Position numbers and translations under genes: made by a program
Part shown: positions 7,470-16,971 of the stretch, piece by piece
How positions within the stretch are numbered: the first letter of the stretch is position 1
Layout of the letters: every line of letters begins with the position of its first letter
Notes under the pieces: generated by a model
Told to the model about the DNA's origin: nothing
Databases searched by the model: none
The model's input: only the letters and a program-made list of their open reading frames with translations
Assembly (NCBI RefSeq): GCF_013340285.1
Contig: NZ_BLVO01000013.1
Location: 1,445,689-1,509,688 of the forward strand
Direction of reading: 5' to 3'
DNA length: 64,000 nucleotides
Origin: Desulfovibrio subterraneus
Lineage (GTDB): Bacteria > Desulfobacterota > Desulfovibrionia > Desulfovibrionales > Desulfovibrionaceae

Positions 7470-8872
7470 TATGAATCTCCTGAAATATCCGGGGCAATGC
7501 CCGTCACTTCCGTTTGCACCACGCCGTCGCGCACGGTGACATGCAGCTTGCTGCCTATTCCGGCCTCGCGCACGCTGCGCAATATGGTTCCGTCATCACG
7601 ACGGACAAGGCTGTAGCCCCGCTCAAGCGGACGCATGGGGTCCAGCATGGAAAGCTGGGCCGACAACCGTTCAAACACGACCTGCCTGCCGTGGAGCACC
7701 TTCTCTCCTGCCCAGTGCAGCCTGTCTTCCAGAGCACTCACGCGAAGTTCATGGCGGGCAACAGCCTCCGGCCCGAAGGCACGCACCAGCCGATCAGTGC
7801 AGCCCTGAACCGCCATTGCATCGCGGGATATCTTCCCGTCCAGCGCACGGTGCAACCGCAGGCCCAAATCTTCAAAGCGTTCATCAAGCCGCTGCAGCTG
7901 GCGTGCGGGAGAAAGCCACGCAAGGCCGCGGGTAAGGGCTGCGAGCAGGCTTTCACGCTCGCGCATGCCCGTATCCCAACGGCGTTGCAGGCGCATCTGG
8001 CATTCATCCACGGTCTGCATGAGTGTGGCCCGTTCCGGCCAGAGCAGCTGGGCCGCATGGCTCGGGGTTGCCGCGCGCATGTCTGCCACAAGGTCGGCGA
8101 TGGTCACGTCCACCTCATGTCCCACACCGGAAACAACCGGAATGGCCGAGGCAAAAACGGCATCTGCCACCCGCACATCATTGAACGCCCACAAATCCTC
8201 TATGGAACCGCCACCGCGCACAAGGACAATGACATCGGCCCAGCCATGGGCATTGGCCGTTTCCAGCGCCTGTACTATCTGCGCGGGTGCGGCATCGCCC
8301 TGCACCAGCGAAGGATAGATGCGGATTTGCGCGCCCCAGCCCCGCTCGCCAGCAATGCGCAGAAAATCCCGAATGGCCGCGCCTGTGGTGGCGGTGACAA
8401 CGGCAACACGCGCAGGATGATACGGCAACGCACGTTTGCGCTGCGTATCGAAATAGCCTTTGGCGGCCAGTGTGCGCTTCAGCTCCTCGAATTCAAGATA
8501 CAGACGGCCAAGCCCTGCATCCTGCGCAATCTCGACAACCAGCTGATAGGCACCACGCGGGGGATACACGTTCAGCCGTCCCGCACACATGATCTCCATG
8601 CCCTCGCGCATTGTCTGCGCAAGACTCGGGCGCGGGCCATCCTCAAATACCTCGCCGGTCAGCGGATCAAAGCTCTCCTCGCCCCGCTGGGCAGTGCGGA
8701 ACCACACGCAGTTCAGGGTGGCGTCCGCATCCTTGAGGGAAAAATACACATGGCCCGAAGCGGCCTTTGTCAGGTTGGAGACCTGCCCTTTTACCCACAC
8801 GAACGGATAGACCCCCTCAAGCGTGCGCTTGACGGCCTCAGTCAGTTCTCGAACGGAAAATATGCGGCTCAT
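7469..8872 (-). CDS. xseA: Exodeoxyribonuclease VII large subunit
   Basis: Catalytic subunit of exonuclease VII. 467 aa. The N-terminal OB-fold (about 1-100: FSVRELTEAVKRTLEG...VWVKGQVSNLTKAASGHVYFSLKD) precedes the central nuclease domain with VVTATTGAAIRDFLR and VLVRGGGSIEDLWAFND, and a coiled-coil C-terminal region. ATG at 8872 has GGAGG 10 nt upstream. First gene of the run xseA-M23-xseB-ispA-dxs. Confidence 0.96.
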   Translation of the reverse strand: MSRIFSVRELTEAVKRTLEGVYPFVWVKGQVSNLTKAASGHVYFSLKDADATLNCVWFRTAQRGEESFDPLTGEVFEDGPRPSLAQTMREGMEIMCAGRLNVYPPRGAYQLVVEIAQDAGLGRLYLEFEELKRTLAAKGYFDTQRKRALPYHPARVAVVTATTGAAIRDFLRIAGERGWGAQIRIYPSLVQGDAAPAQIVQALETANAHGWADVIVLVRGGGSIEDLWAFNDVRVADAVFASAIPVVSGVGHEVDVTIADLVADMRAATPSHAAQLLWPERATLMQTVDECQMRLQRRWDTGMRERESLLAALTRGLAWLSPARQLQRLDERFEDLGLRLHRALDGKISRDAMAVQGCTDRLVRAFGPEAVARHELRVSALEDRLHWAGEKVLHGRQVVFERLSAQLSMLDPMRPLERGYSLVRRDDGTILRSVREAGIGSKLHVTVRDGVVQTEVTGIAPDISGDS

Positions 8873-9090
8873 GTGTGGTAATGCCTCCGGCGGACCGGGT
8901 TGCTGCCCTGCCCCCCGGTAAGGGGACTATTCTCTCTGGAACACCTGATACGGAACGGGGCAACGGATGGGAGTAACAATGCTATTTCCGGATAATGTCC
9001 GGGTTATGCCTGAGCCATACCCAAGCCTCGCCGGCCATACCCAAGCCTTTCCCTGACTCTGCCCAAGCGATATCAGCTGCCTGCAATATG
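8873..9090. other. Gene-free spacer between xseA and the proS terminator
   Basis: No credible ORF. It contains the promoter region expected for the xseA unit, though no clear -35/-10 pair stands out, and a short repeat tract at 9015-9068. Confidence 0.5.
9015..9068. repeat. Imperfect 20-bp tandem repeat (CCATACCCAAGCC)
   Basis: Two units beginning CCATACCCAAGCC (9015-9034 and 9035-9054) are followed by a decayed third with CTGCCCAAGC. The 20-bp period is twice the 10-bp period of the other intergenic tracts. Confidence 0.65.
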
Positions 9091-9126
9091 AAAAAACTCC
9101 TGCCGCCCCCATATGGGCGGCAGGAG
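9091..9126 (-). terminator. Terminator downstream of proS
   Basis: On the minus strand an 11-bp GC-rich stem (9097-9107 with 9116-9126) is followed by six T. It is the first T-tailed hairpin after proS. Confidence 0.85.
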
Positions 9127-9164
9127 CAAACTAAACGCAAATCGTGTCCGGGAGCAATGCCTAA

Positions 9165-9260
9165 CCCACGAAACGTGGGACCACCCCTTTCGCGGGGTGC
9201 AGGGGGATCATCCCCCTGCCGAGGGTTCCAAGGGGGCGCTCCCCCTTGGCCGCCGGAGGC
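9165..9260. repeat. Array of four perfect hairpins beside proS
   Basis: Consecutive palindromes: CCCACG/CGTGGG (9165-9179), CACCCC/GGGGTG (9182-9199), GCAGGGGGA/TCCCCCTGC (9199-9219) and CCAAGGGGG/CCCCCTTGG (9228-9249), then CCGCCGGAGGC. There is no T-run, so it is not a simple terminator. I recall similar CCAAGGGGG...CCGCCGGAGGC blocks between genes in Desulfovibrio genomes; that recollection needs a search. Confidence 0.8.
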
Positions 9261-9279
9261 AGCTCGTTAAAACAACCTG

Positions 9280-11007
9280 TTACTTGATTCCCCAACCGGC
9301 GTAGACGTCCTTCTTCCACGCGGCAAAGGCTTCAGCAAAGCCTTCCACCGGCAGTTCGGACTTCTCGCCGGTGCGGCGGTCCTTCACTTCAATGATACCA
9401 CGGGCAAGGCCCTTGCCGCCCACAACGAGCTGCATGGGAATACCGATGAGGTCGGCATCCTTGAACTTGACGCCGGGACGTTCTTCGCGGTCATCCACCA
9501 GCACGTCCACGCCCTGCGACTTGAGCAGTTCATAGATTTCGTCAACCTTGGCGCACACATCATCGGTACGGATATCAAGGTTGAGCACCAGCGCCTCGAA
9601 GGGAGCGATAGGCGGGGGAAACTTGATGCCGTCCTTGTCGTGGTTCTGCTCAATGCAGGAAGCCACAACACGGGAAACGCCGATGCCGTAACAGCCCATG
9701 ATCATGGTCTGTTCCTTGCCCTGCTCGTCCACGTACTTGCAGTTCATGGCTTCGGAATACTTGGTGCCGAGCTTGAACACGTGGCCCACTTCAATACCTC
9801 TGGTCAGGGAGATGGCGCCGCCGCACTTGGGGCAGACGTCCTCTTCCGTGATGAGGCGCAGGTCGGCAAAACCGGAAAGCTTCACATCGCGCTTCAGGGA
9901 AACGTGCCTGAGGTGCGTGTCGCCCTTGTTGGCACCCACAACCCAGTCGGTGGCAAGGCGCAGTTCGTTGTCTGCGTAAATGCGGGCAATCTTCAGGCCC
10001 ACGGGACCGGCAAAGCCCACGGGGGCTTCGGTCCACTTCTGCACCTGTTCGGGGGTGGCCATTTCCAGCACGTCGGCGTGCAGCAGGTTCTTGAGCTTCA
10101 CGTCGTTCAGTTCACGGTCGCCGCGCACCAGTGCAGCAACGGGTTCGCCGTCTGCCACGAAGATGAGCGTCTTGATGATGGCCGCCTGCGGCACATCAAG
10201 GAAGGCGGCAACGTCTTCAACCGTGCACTTGCCGGGGGTGGAGACTTCTTCCACGGGGGTGTCCAGACCGTCGCATTCGTCGCCGGTGCAGAGCACTTCC
10301 GCACGCTCGATGTTGGCGGCGTAGGAACATGCCTGACAGACGACCACAGTGTCTTCGCCGGTTTCGGCCAGCACCATGAACTCGTGGGAGAAGCTGCCGC
10401 CGATGGAGCCGCTGTCGGCTTCCACGGGGCGGAAATTGAGAGCCATGCGGGAAAAGATGGCCATATAGGCATCATACATCGCCTGATAGCTGGCATCGAG
10501 ACCTGCCTGATCCTTGTCGAAGGAATAAGCGTCCTTCATGATGAATTCACGGCCACGCATAAGGCCGAAACGGGGGCGGATTTCATCACGGAACTTGGTC
10601 TGAATCTGATACAGATTCACAGGCAGCTGGCGGTAGGAACGCACTTCGCCGCGCACAACATCGGTAATCACTTCCTCGTGGGTGGGTCCGAGGCAGTAGT
10701 CGCGCTGGTGTCTGTCCTTGATACGAAGCAATTCCGGACCGTAGAAGTCCCAGCGGCCGGATTCCTGCCACAGGTCCGCGGGCTGCACCATGGGCATGCT
10801 CACTTCGTTGGCACCGGCCTTGTCCATTTCCTGGCGCACGATATTGGCGGCCTTGGAGATGGAACGCAGACCAAGCGGCATGTAGGTGTAAATGCCGGAG
10901 GTCAGCTTGCGCACCATGCCCGCACGGGTCAGCAGCTTGTGGCTGACAACTTCCGCATCACTGGGGGCTTCCTTGAGGGTCGGAATGTAAAAACGGCTCC
11001 AACGCAT
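9280..11007 (-). CDS. proS: Prolyl-tRNA synthetase
   Basis: Charges tRNA-Pro. 575 aa, the bacterial type with an insertion editing domain between class II motifs 2 and 3. Seen: motif 1 region near [20 protein letters not shown], motif 2 [17 protein letters not shown], the inserted domain about 220-400 with a CxxC pair ([14 protein letters not shown]) and CPKCGG, motif 3 [14 protein letters not shown], and the anticodon-binding domain at the C-terminus. AAGGA is 6 nt before the ATG and overlaps the end of ispG, with which it is co-transcribed. Confidence 0.97.
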   Translation of the reverse strand: MRWSRFYIPTLKEAPSDAEVVSHKLLTRAGMVRKLTSGIYTYMPLGLRSISKAANIVRQEMDKAGANEVSMPMVQPADLWQESGRWDFYGPELLRIKDRHQRDYCLGPTHEEVITDVVRGEVRSYRQLPVNLYQIQTKFRDEIRPRFGLMRGREFIMKDAYSFDKDQAGLDASYQAMYDAYMAIFSRMALNFRPVEADSGSIGGSFSHEFMVLAETGEDTVVVCQACSYAANIERAEVLCTGDECDGLDTPVEEVSTPGKCTVEDVAAFLDVPQAAIIKTLIFVADGEPVAALVRGDRELNDVKLKNLLHADVLEMATPEQVQKWTEAPVGFAGPVGLKIARIYADNELRLATDWVVGANKGDTHLRHVSLKRDVKLSGFADLRLITEEDVCPKCGGAISLTRGIEVGHVFKLGTKYSEAMNCKYVDEQGKEQTMIMGCYGIGVSRVVASCIEQNHDKDGIKFPPPIAPFEALVLNLDIRTDDVCAKVDEIYELLKSQGVDVLVDDREERPGVKFKDADLIGIPMQLVVGGKGLARGIIEVKDRRTGEKSELPVEGFAEAFAAWKKDVYAGWGIK

Positions 11008-11010
11008 CGA

Positions 11011-12090
11011 TTATCCTTTTTTTCGTTCAGCAAGGAACGAATCTAGTTCTTCCATGAAGGCTTCCAGCAGCTTGGCACCGCCTTTCACCGTTCTCACTAT
11101 CTCTCCCTTGCGGAAGATAATGCCCTTGTCGCGTCCTCCGGCAACACCGATATCCGCTTCACGCGCTTCGCCCGGACCGTTTACCACACAGCCCATGACA
11201 GCGACCTTGAACGAGTCGGTCACGCCTTCGAGACGACGTTCCACTTCTTCCGCAAGATTGATGAGTCCGATTTCCGTCCTGCCGCAGGTGGGGCACGAGA
11301 TGATTTCCGGCCCGCGGTAGCGCAGACCGAGCGCCCGCAGCAGCTCCCAGGCCACAGACATTTCCTTAACTGGATCGTCCGTCAGGGAGATACGCAAAGT
11401 ATCACCAATGCCCTGCCAGAGCAATATGCCCAGCCCCACGGAAGACTTGACGGCACCACGCATGAGCGTGCCTGCCTCGGTCACGCCGATATGCAGCGGA
11501 TAGTCGCAGCGTCCGGCAAGAAGGCAGTAGGCGTCTATGGTATGCAGCACCGAAGAGGACTTGAGGGAAATTTTGGTTTCGAAAAAGTTACGCTCTTCAA
11601 GCATGCGCACATGTCCGAGGGCACTTTCCACCATGGCTTCCGGCGTGGGACCGCCGAACTTGTCGAGCAATGCCTTTTCCACCGAGCCGCTGTTCACGCC
11701 CACACGGATGGAGGCGTTGTGAGCGCGGGCGGCGTCAACCACCGCATCCACATTCTTTCTGCCGCCGATGTTGCCGGGATTGATACGCAGGGCATCCGCC
11801 CCCGCCTCAAGCGACATCACCGCAAGACGATGATCAAAATGGATATCGGCAATGAGCGGAATGGAAACCTGCTGCCGTATCTGCCCTATGGCCCAGGCCG
11901 CGCCTTCGTTCAGCACCGCCACACGGGCAATCTCGCACCCTGCTTCCGCCAGCTGACGAATCTGCTCGACAGTGGCCTCCACATCACGCGTGTCCGTATT
12001 GGTCATACTTTGCACGACAACAGGGTTATCACCGCCGATGCGGACATCCCCCACCCGAATCTCGCGAGTCTTTCTGCGTTCTATAGGCAT
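11011..12090 (-). CDS. ispG: 4-hydroxy-3-methylbut-2-enyl diphosphate synthase (IspG/GcpE)
   Basis: Penultimate enzyme of the MEP route; reduces MEcPP to HMBPP with a [4Fe-4S] cluster. 359 aa from the ATG at 12090, which has AGGA 8 nt upstream; the frame extends further but without a good start. The N-terminal TIM barrel begins with the typical VVVQSMTNTDT. Cluster cysteines lie in ISCPTCGRTEIGL and in VMGCVVNGPGE, where the conserved Glu also sits. Only 3 nt separate the stop from the proS start. Reductant would be ferredoxin or flavodoxin. Confidence 0.97.
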   Translation of the reverse strand: MPIERRKTREIRVGDVRIGGDNPVVVQSMTNTDTRDVEATVEQIRQLAEAGCEIARVAVLNEGAAWAIGQIRQQVSIPLIADIHFDHRLAVMSLEAGADALRINPGNIGGRKNVDAVVDAARAHNASIRVGVNSGSVEKALLDKFGGPTPEAMVESALGHVRMLEERNFFETKISLKSSSVLHTIDAYCLLAGRCDYPLHIGVTEAGTLMRGAVKSSVGLGILLWQGIGDTLRISLTDDPVKEMSVAWELLRALGLRYRGPEIISCPTCGRTEIGLINLAEEVERRLEGVTDSFKVAVMGCVVNGPGEAREADIGVAGGRDKGIIFRKGEIVRTVKGGAKLLEAFMEELDSFLAERKKG

Positions 12091-12404
12091 TCGTACGTCC
12101 TGCTGCTGTATATCCGGTTTCCCGCCACAGCCACACGAATCAACATATTCACGGCAGTCTGCGGGCGTTCCGTATCTTGTTGCGCCCAACCTTTACGCCA
12201 TTTCATGCGGCAAGCCAAGGACCGGATGCGCAACACCCTCAAATTACGGCCCTGCAGCATGGCGCGGAGCAATACACACAGAATTCCGCCGGAGCACGGC
12301 CACTTTCCTGTCCGGCGCGTCCCTTTTGTTGACGGTCTTCACAATTCCTTGCATATACTATGCGTCTGCATCGACCACAGTCTCTTACCTTTCAAGGAGT
12401 TCGC
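12091..12404. other. Intergenic region between divergent ispG and znuA
   Basis: No gene seen. The znuA-proximal 80 bp hold a promoter and a small palindrome (12329-12363). Nothing certain was seen for the ispG promoter. Confidence 0.5.
12329..12363 (+). promoter_or_regulatory. Candidate znuA promoter with overlapping dyad
   Basis: TTGACG (12329-12334) and TATACT (12354-12359) are separated by 19 nt; a CATATA at 17 nt is an alternative. A palindrome GCATA-TAC-TATGC (12351-12363) covers the -10 element. A zinc-responsive repressor there is a reasonable guess, but it is not a canonical Zur box. Confidence 0.45.
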
Positions 12405-13379
12405 ATGCGTCGCCATTCATATTTCACCATCCCTGCCCTGCGCGCCGTTGCACTGGCCGCAGTGTTTGCACTTTCTGCCCTGCTTCCTCTCATGCCCGCA
12501 ACAGCACAGGCTGCCAAGCTGCCCGTGGTGGTCAGCATAGTCCCGCTGCAGTATTTCGTGGAGCGTATCGGGGGCGAGTTTGTCGATGTCTCCGTCATGG
12601 TCCAGCCCGGAGCAAGCCCGGCGACATATGAACCCAAGCCCCGCCAGATGGCAGCCCTGTCCGACGCACAGCTGTATTTCGCCATAGGCGTGCCTTTTGA
12701 AGAAGCATGGATGCCCCGCATTCAGGCCGCCAACCCATCTATGAAGGTTGTGAACGTGGACAAAGGCATCCACAAGCTGCCCATGGCGGAGCACCACCAT
12801 GAAGGTGAAGCCAAGCATGAAGACGCCCAAGGGCATGGTCAGGAAGCTCCCGGGCACGATATGCATGACGGGCATGACCACGGCGGCCTTGATCCCCACG
12901 TGTGGCTCTCACCCATGCTCATGAAGCATATGGCAGATACCGTGCGCAAGGAACTCGGCAGGGCCGATGCTGAACACGCCACCATCTTCCGCACGAACTA
13001 TGCCGAGCTGGAAAAAGAAATCGATGCCCTCGACAGGGAACTGATGGATATTTTCGAAGCCATTCCACAGGAAAAGCGCGTGTTCATGGTCTTTCACCCC
13101 TCGTGGGGCTACTTTGCCATGAACTACAGCCTGAAGCAGGTTCCCATCGAGTATGAAGGCAAGGAACCCACTCCGCGCATTCTCAAGGAACTGATGGAAG
13201 AAGCCGCAGAGCTGAACATACGCACCATTTTCGTGCAGCCCCAGTTCGCCCGCAAGAGTGCAGAGGCCATTGCCACCCACATCAAGGGAACCGTGGTGGT
13301 TGCCGACCCGCTGGCCTATGACTGGTTTGCCAACCTGCGCGACGTGGCAAAGAATCTTGCCGCCTCGTTCAGCAAGTGA
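12405..13379 (+). CDS. znuA: Zinc ABC transporter substrate-binding protein
   Basis: Periplasmic zinc-binding component of a cluster 9 (ZnuA-type) ABC importer, 324 aa. Start at 12405 with AAGGAG 6 nt upstream gives a signal peptide ending near AQA. A His-rich loop of about 50 residues in the middle (from EHHHEGEAKHEDAQGHG to DGHDHGGLDPHVW) distinguishes zinc from manganese carriers. The following LDPHVWLSP, the conserved HPSWGYFA and the late acidic ligand region are present. First gene of znuACB, all on the plus strand. Confidence 0.95.
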   Translation: MRRHSYFTIPALRAVALAAVFALSALLPLMPATAQAAKLPVVVSIVPLQYFVERIGGEFVDVSVMVQPGASPATYEPKPRQMAALSDAQLYFAIGVPFEEAWMPRIQAANPSMKVVNVDKGIHKLPMAEHHHEGEAKHEDAQGHGQEAPGHDMHDGHDHGGLDPHVWLSPMLMKHMADTVRKELGRADAEHATIFRTNYAELEKEIDALDRELMDIFEAIPQEKRVFMVFHPSWGYFAMNYSLKQVPIEYEGKEPTPRILKELMEEAAELNIRTIFVQPQFARKSAEAIATHIKGTVVVADPLAYDWFANLRDVAKNLAASFSK

Positions 13380-13408
13380 TTTTGAAACGCACGGTATACA
13401 TGCAGCTT

Positions 13409-14281
13409 ATGTCCGAACAGATACTCTCCATATCCGGCCTCAATTTTGCCTACAACGGAAGCCCGGTGCTGGAAGACGTGAACCTTTCCGTCAACAGGGG
13501 TGACTATATTGCCGTTCTAGGTCCCAACGGCGGTGGCAAGACCACGCTCATCAAGTGCATTCTAGGCCTGCTCTCACCGCAGGCAGGCACGGTAAGCGTG
13601 TTCGGGCAGGCACCTGCCAGAGTGCGCCACCGCATAGGCTATGTTCCGCAATATACCACCACACAGGACAACTTTCCCATCACCGTGCTGGATGTTGTGC
13701 TGCTCGGCGCCATGAACGCCACGAGCAACATCTTTTCCGCACACTGGAAACGCTCGCGCGGCAATGTGGACAAGGCCCGCAATGCCCTGCACATGGTGGG
13801 ACTGGACGGACGCGAACATTACAGACTGCATGATCTTTCCGGCGGGCAGCGACAGAGGGTGATCGTGGCACGCGCGCTGATGGGCGACCCCGACCTGCTC
13901 CTGCTGGACGAACCGACAGCCAACATAGACCCGCAGGGCAAATTCTGCTTTTACGAGTTTCTGGCATCGCTGCCCCGCGAAATCACCACCATCGTGGTCA
14001 GCCATGACCTGTCCATAGCGGCATCGCCCTTCACAGGCATGGCCGTGGTCAACCGCTCCCTGCACTATGCATCCGGCAATGCGCTGACACAGGACCTTCT
14101 CGCCATGCTCTACGGCACGCACGAACCCACCTGCCCCATGGGCTCCTTCATCAATTCCGTCTCGAACCTGTTCCCGGACGTGGGAACCATGGAACCGCCG
14201 CATCTTGATACCGAATCTGCGGACCACGGAACCACCGCCGTAACAGGCACTACCGAAGGTAATACCGGGAGGAACGCCTGA
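13409..14281 (+). CDS. znuC: Zinc ABC transporter ATP-binding protein
   Basis: ATPase of the zinc importer, 290 aa from the ATG at 13409. Walker A GPNGGGKTT, signature LSGGQRQRV, Walker B LLLLDEPTANID and the switch HDLS are intact. The C-terminus is longer than usual by about 40 residues and ends in a Thr/Gly-rich tail. No start has a clear ribosome site; ATG 13400 or GTG 13376, overlapping the znuA stop, are alternatives. The stop overlaps the znuB start (TGATG). Confidence 0.94.
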   Translation: MSEQILSISGLNFAYNGSPVLEDVNLSVNRGDYIAVLGPNGGGKTTLIKCILGLLSPQAGTVSVFGQAPARVRHRIGYVPQYTTTQDNFPITVLDVVLLGAMNATSNIFSAHWKRSRGNVDKARNALHMVGLDGREHYRLHDLSGGQRQRVIVARALMGDPDLLLLDEPTANIDPQGKFCFYEFLASLPREITTIVVSHDLSIAASPFTGMAVVNRSLHYASGNALTQDLLAMLYGTHEPTCPMGSFINSVSNLFPDVGTMEPPHLDTESADHGTTAVTGTTEGNTGRNA

Positions 14282-15120
14282 TGTGGCAGATGCTCAGTTT
14301 CGATTTCATGCAATATGCCATCCTTGCAGGCATTCTTGCCTCCATAGCCTGCGGCATTGTGGGCAGCCTTGTTGTGGTCAACCGGATGGTCTTTCTGGCA
14401 GGAGGCGTGGCGCACGCTGCGTACGGCGGGGTAGGCCTTGCCTTCTTCTTCGGCCTGCCCGTTCTGCCGTGCACGGTCGGCTTCTCGCTCGGCGCCTCCA
14501 TGCTCATGGCGGGCATATCCCTGCGTTACAAGGAAAAGGCAGACACGGCCATCGGCGTGCTCTGGGCTGCGGGCATGGCCTTCGGCATCATTCTTCTGGA
14601 CCTTACCCCCGGCTACAACGTGGACCTGATGAGCTTTCTCTTCGGCTCCATCCTCGCTGTGCCGGTGCAGGACCTCTGGCTCATGGCGGCGCTGGATGTG
14701 CTTGTCATAGCCGTCACCTGCTACCTGTACCCCGGCCTGCTGCTGCTCTCCTTCGACCGCGAGTTCGCCCGCGTACGCGGACTTTCCGTCACGTTTCTGC
14801 ACTGCCTGATGGTGGGCATGGCGGCTCTCACCGTGGTCATGATCATCCGCGTGGTGGGCCTTATTCTGGTCATCGCACTGCTTACCATTCCCCCCTTCAT
14901 GGCGCAGCGCAATGCCCGCTCCCTCGCAGGCATGATGATACGCGCCATCGGCTGGAGCATTATGTTCTGCCTTGGCGGACTTGCCATCTCGTACCAGTTC
15001 GACATCACATCCGGTGCGTCCATCATTGCCGTGGCCGCTGTATGCTTCTTCATTGCCATGCTTGTTGATGCCGCGCGCCGCGCATTCCTTAACCGCAGAA
15101 CGGCTGAAAAGACTGTCTAG
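14281..15120 (+). CDS. znuB: Zinc ABC transporter permease
   Basis: Membrane component of the importer, 279 aa with about eight hydrophobic helices, ABC-3 family. The conserved start region (VVVNRMVFLAGGVAHAAYGG) is present. ATG overlaps the znuC stop and GGGAGG precedes it. No znu-linked regulator gene lies beside the operon. Confidence 0.95.
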   Translation: MWQMLSFDFMQYAILAGILASIACGIVGSLVVVNRMVFLAGGVAHAAYGGVGLAFFFGLPVLPCTVGFSLGASMLMAGISLRYKEKADTAIGVLWAAGMAFGIILLDLTPGYNVDLMSFLFGSILAVPVQDLWLMAALDVLVIAVTCYLYPGLLLLSFDREFARVRGLSVTFLHCLMVGMAALTVVMIIRVVGLILVIALLTIPPFMAQRNARSLAGMMIRAIGWSIMFCLGGLAISYQFDITSGASIIAVAAVCFFIAMLVDAARRAFLNRRTAEKTV

Positions 15121-15342
15121 CGTACCGATGCAGCCTACCGGATCAACAGGTCTGGCCAATGCACCGGGTGGTTGCTGCCAATATTCCGGCACAAACGGAA
15201 CGGACTAAGTTTTTAACTCATAAAAACAGCACATTACAAACATGGCCTGATCGTTGCTTCATGTTCCCCACAAGGGTGTTTTACCGACACTCCACCGACA
15301 CCAGACGGCTTGCCGCAATCCGGTCGCCGCAGAGGGGAAACC

Positions 15343-15690
15343 ATGAAGTCAGAATCTTCCGGACTGCTGGAACAATTTGAAATGCTGGAACGCATGCGTC
15401 AGGAACTGGGCGAGGCCCGCATGCAGGAAGTAACGGATATGAATCTGCGGCATGCCATGATCGCAGAATACAAGCTTATCGCAGGTTCTTCTCTGCAACT
15501 GCTGAATATGCTGGAACGGTACGGCTTCATCTACAAGCTCACCGAAGAAGATCTGGATAGCTACCAGCGCATACTGATGCAGATTGCCCAGTCCGGCTGC
15601 CGCTGTCAGGAATTTGTCGAACAGTCTCATTCCATTGATCAGGAAGCCCTGCTTGCCTCCATCCCTGCCGAGGAATCACGCGCCAACTAG
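15343..15690 (+). CDS. Small helical protein of unknown function
   Basis: 115 aa, not recognised. ATG at 15343 with AGGGG upstream is preferred to the earlier start of the frame. The sequence is almost wholly helical and charged (LLEQFEMLERMRQELGEARM), with two cysteines together (SGCRCQEF) near the C-terminus. No signal peptide or membrane segment. It lies alone, 220 nt after znuB, and ends at a bidirectional terminator. Codon use matches its neighbours. Confidence 0.65.
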   Translation: MKSESSGLLEQFEMLERMRQELGEARMQEVTDMNLRHAMIAEYKLIAGSSLQLLNMLERYGFIYKLTEEDLDSYQRILMQIAQSGCRCQEFVEQSHSIDQEALLASIPAEESRAN

Positions 15691-15707
15691 CTTCCACTAC
15701 GCTCTCA

Positions 15708-15746
15708 AAAAAATCCCCCTGCCACTAATGGTCAGGGGGATTTCTT
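15708..15746. terminator. Bidirectional terminator
   Basis: AATCCCCCTG pairs with CAGGGGGATT; T-rich flanks occur on both strands. It lies between the convergent small helical protein gene and the yheT-like gene. Confidence 0.88.
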
Positions 15747-15776
15747 GTTTGCTCTCAAGAGTGAGCCACACCCGCT

Positions 15777-16775
15777 CTACAGGTACTGCCGCAGAAACTC
15801 CACAGCACGCAGATCGGACCAGTAATACCCGTCCTCATGTTGGCGTATGAACCCGACATGCCCGCCCGTTACCGGCATCTGCAGGTGCAGATAATCGCTC
15901 TGCCGTGCCATATGGATGGGGTAGCAGGAAGGGCTGAGAAAGGGATCATTCTTCGCATTCATCAGTAAGGCAGGAAGTCGCAGACCGGCAAGGTACTGGC
16001 CGCAACCGCTCCGCTGCCAGTAATCTTCGGCATCACGGAACCCGTTGATAGGAGCGGTGAACTGGTTGTCGAACTCGCCGAAGGTTGTCATGCCATCCAG
16101 TCCGTCGATATTCAGGTCAGGATACAGCGCCTTTTTCTGACGCATCTTCTCCTTCAGGGTCCGCATGAAATACCGCATGTAAATGGCATTGGAAGGCTTA
16201 TCCAGCACCTTGGCCGCCCCCGTCAGATCGCAGGGAACCGAGAAGGTTGCGGCAGCCACCACAGCCGGATGCACGGCGGACGGATTCTCGCCAAGATATT
16301 TGAGAATCTGGTTGCCACCCATGCTGAAACCGGCAAGACCAATGCGTGAATAGCCACGTCCGGCACAGAACTCGATAACCGTATGCAGATCGTCCGTAAC
16401 ACCGCTGTGATACATGCGCAGAGTGCGGTTTGTTTCACCGCTGCATCCCCTGAAGTTCCATGCGCACACATCCCATCCGGCGGCGTTCATGCAGGCTGCC
16501 ATACCGCGCACATACTTGCGGCGGGAATGTCCTTCCAACCCGTGGGAGACAACGACCAGAGGCCGTGCAGAAACGGCCTCAGCCCCGTCTGTATCCGGCG
16601 CTGAGGTGGCAGGCAGAAAATCCAGATCAAGAAAATCATCATCGGGCGTGGCTATGCGCACGCGCTCTGCCTCAACAATATCAACCTTACGGAACAGGGG
16701 CGGATACAGGGTCTGCACGTGCCCGTTGGTAAAGGGAAAATACATGGTGTAGGATGGTGCTGGTAGTAGTGGCAT
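15777..16775 (-). CDS. YheT-family alpha/beta hydrolase
   Basis: Putative esterase/hydrolase, 332 aa, of the YheT (UPF0017, AB-hydrolase) family. Seen: N-terminal FPFTNGHVQTLYPPLFR, HGLEGHS oxyanion region, WNFRGCSGE, nucleophile elbow GFSMGGN with Ser151, the acid in NAKNDPFL, and the late His in GGHVGF. Substrate unknown; family members act on short acyl esters. The ATG at 16775 has CGGAGA upstream. Divergent from the flavoprotein gene. Confidence 0.88.
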   Translation of the reverse strand: MPLLPAPSYTMYFPFTNGHVQTLYPPLFRKVDIVEAERVRIATPDDDFLDLDFLPATSAPDTDGAEAVSARPLVVVSHGLEGHSRRKYVRGMAACMNAAGWDVCAWNFRGCSGETNRTLRMYHSGVTDDLHTVIEFCAGRGYSRIGLAGFSMGGNQILKYLGENPSAVHPAVVAAATFSVPCDLTGAAKVLDKPSNAIYMRYFMRTLKEKMRQKKALYPDLNIDGLDGMTTFGEFDNQFTAPINGFRDAEDYWQRSGCGQYLAGLRLPALLMNAKNDPFLSPSCYPIHMARQSDYLHLQMPVTGGHVGFIRQHEDGYYWSDLRAVEFLRQYL

Positions 16776-16971
16776 GGGAATCTCCGGTGTTGAATCTGAG
16801 CAGGAACTGGGCGTTGCGCATCCGGCTGCGCGTCAGGTTGTGAATAAGGCGTAGCACCCGACGCGTGCAAACGGCACGGCCCTGTTCGCGGCATGGACAA
16901 TATGCAGGGGAAAGGGTACTCACCCGCCAGCGTTACGCCCGCAGTACTCTTTTTCAGATCGAAAGGACAGC

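Noticed and set aside
9640-11046. 468-aa plus-strand ORF opposite proS
   Set aside because: Gly/His/Val-rich antisense frame over a conserved enzyme; no start signal.
14110-15192. 360-aa minus-strand ORF opposite znuB/znuC, rich in His, Ala and Glu
   Set aside because: Shadow of genuine znuCB; no ribosome site and composition typical of an antisense frame.
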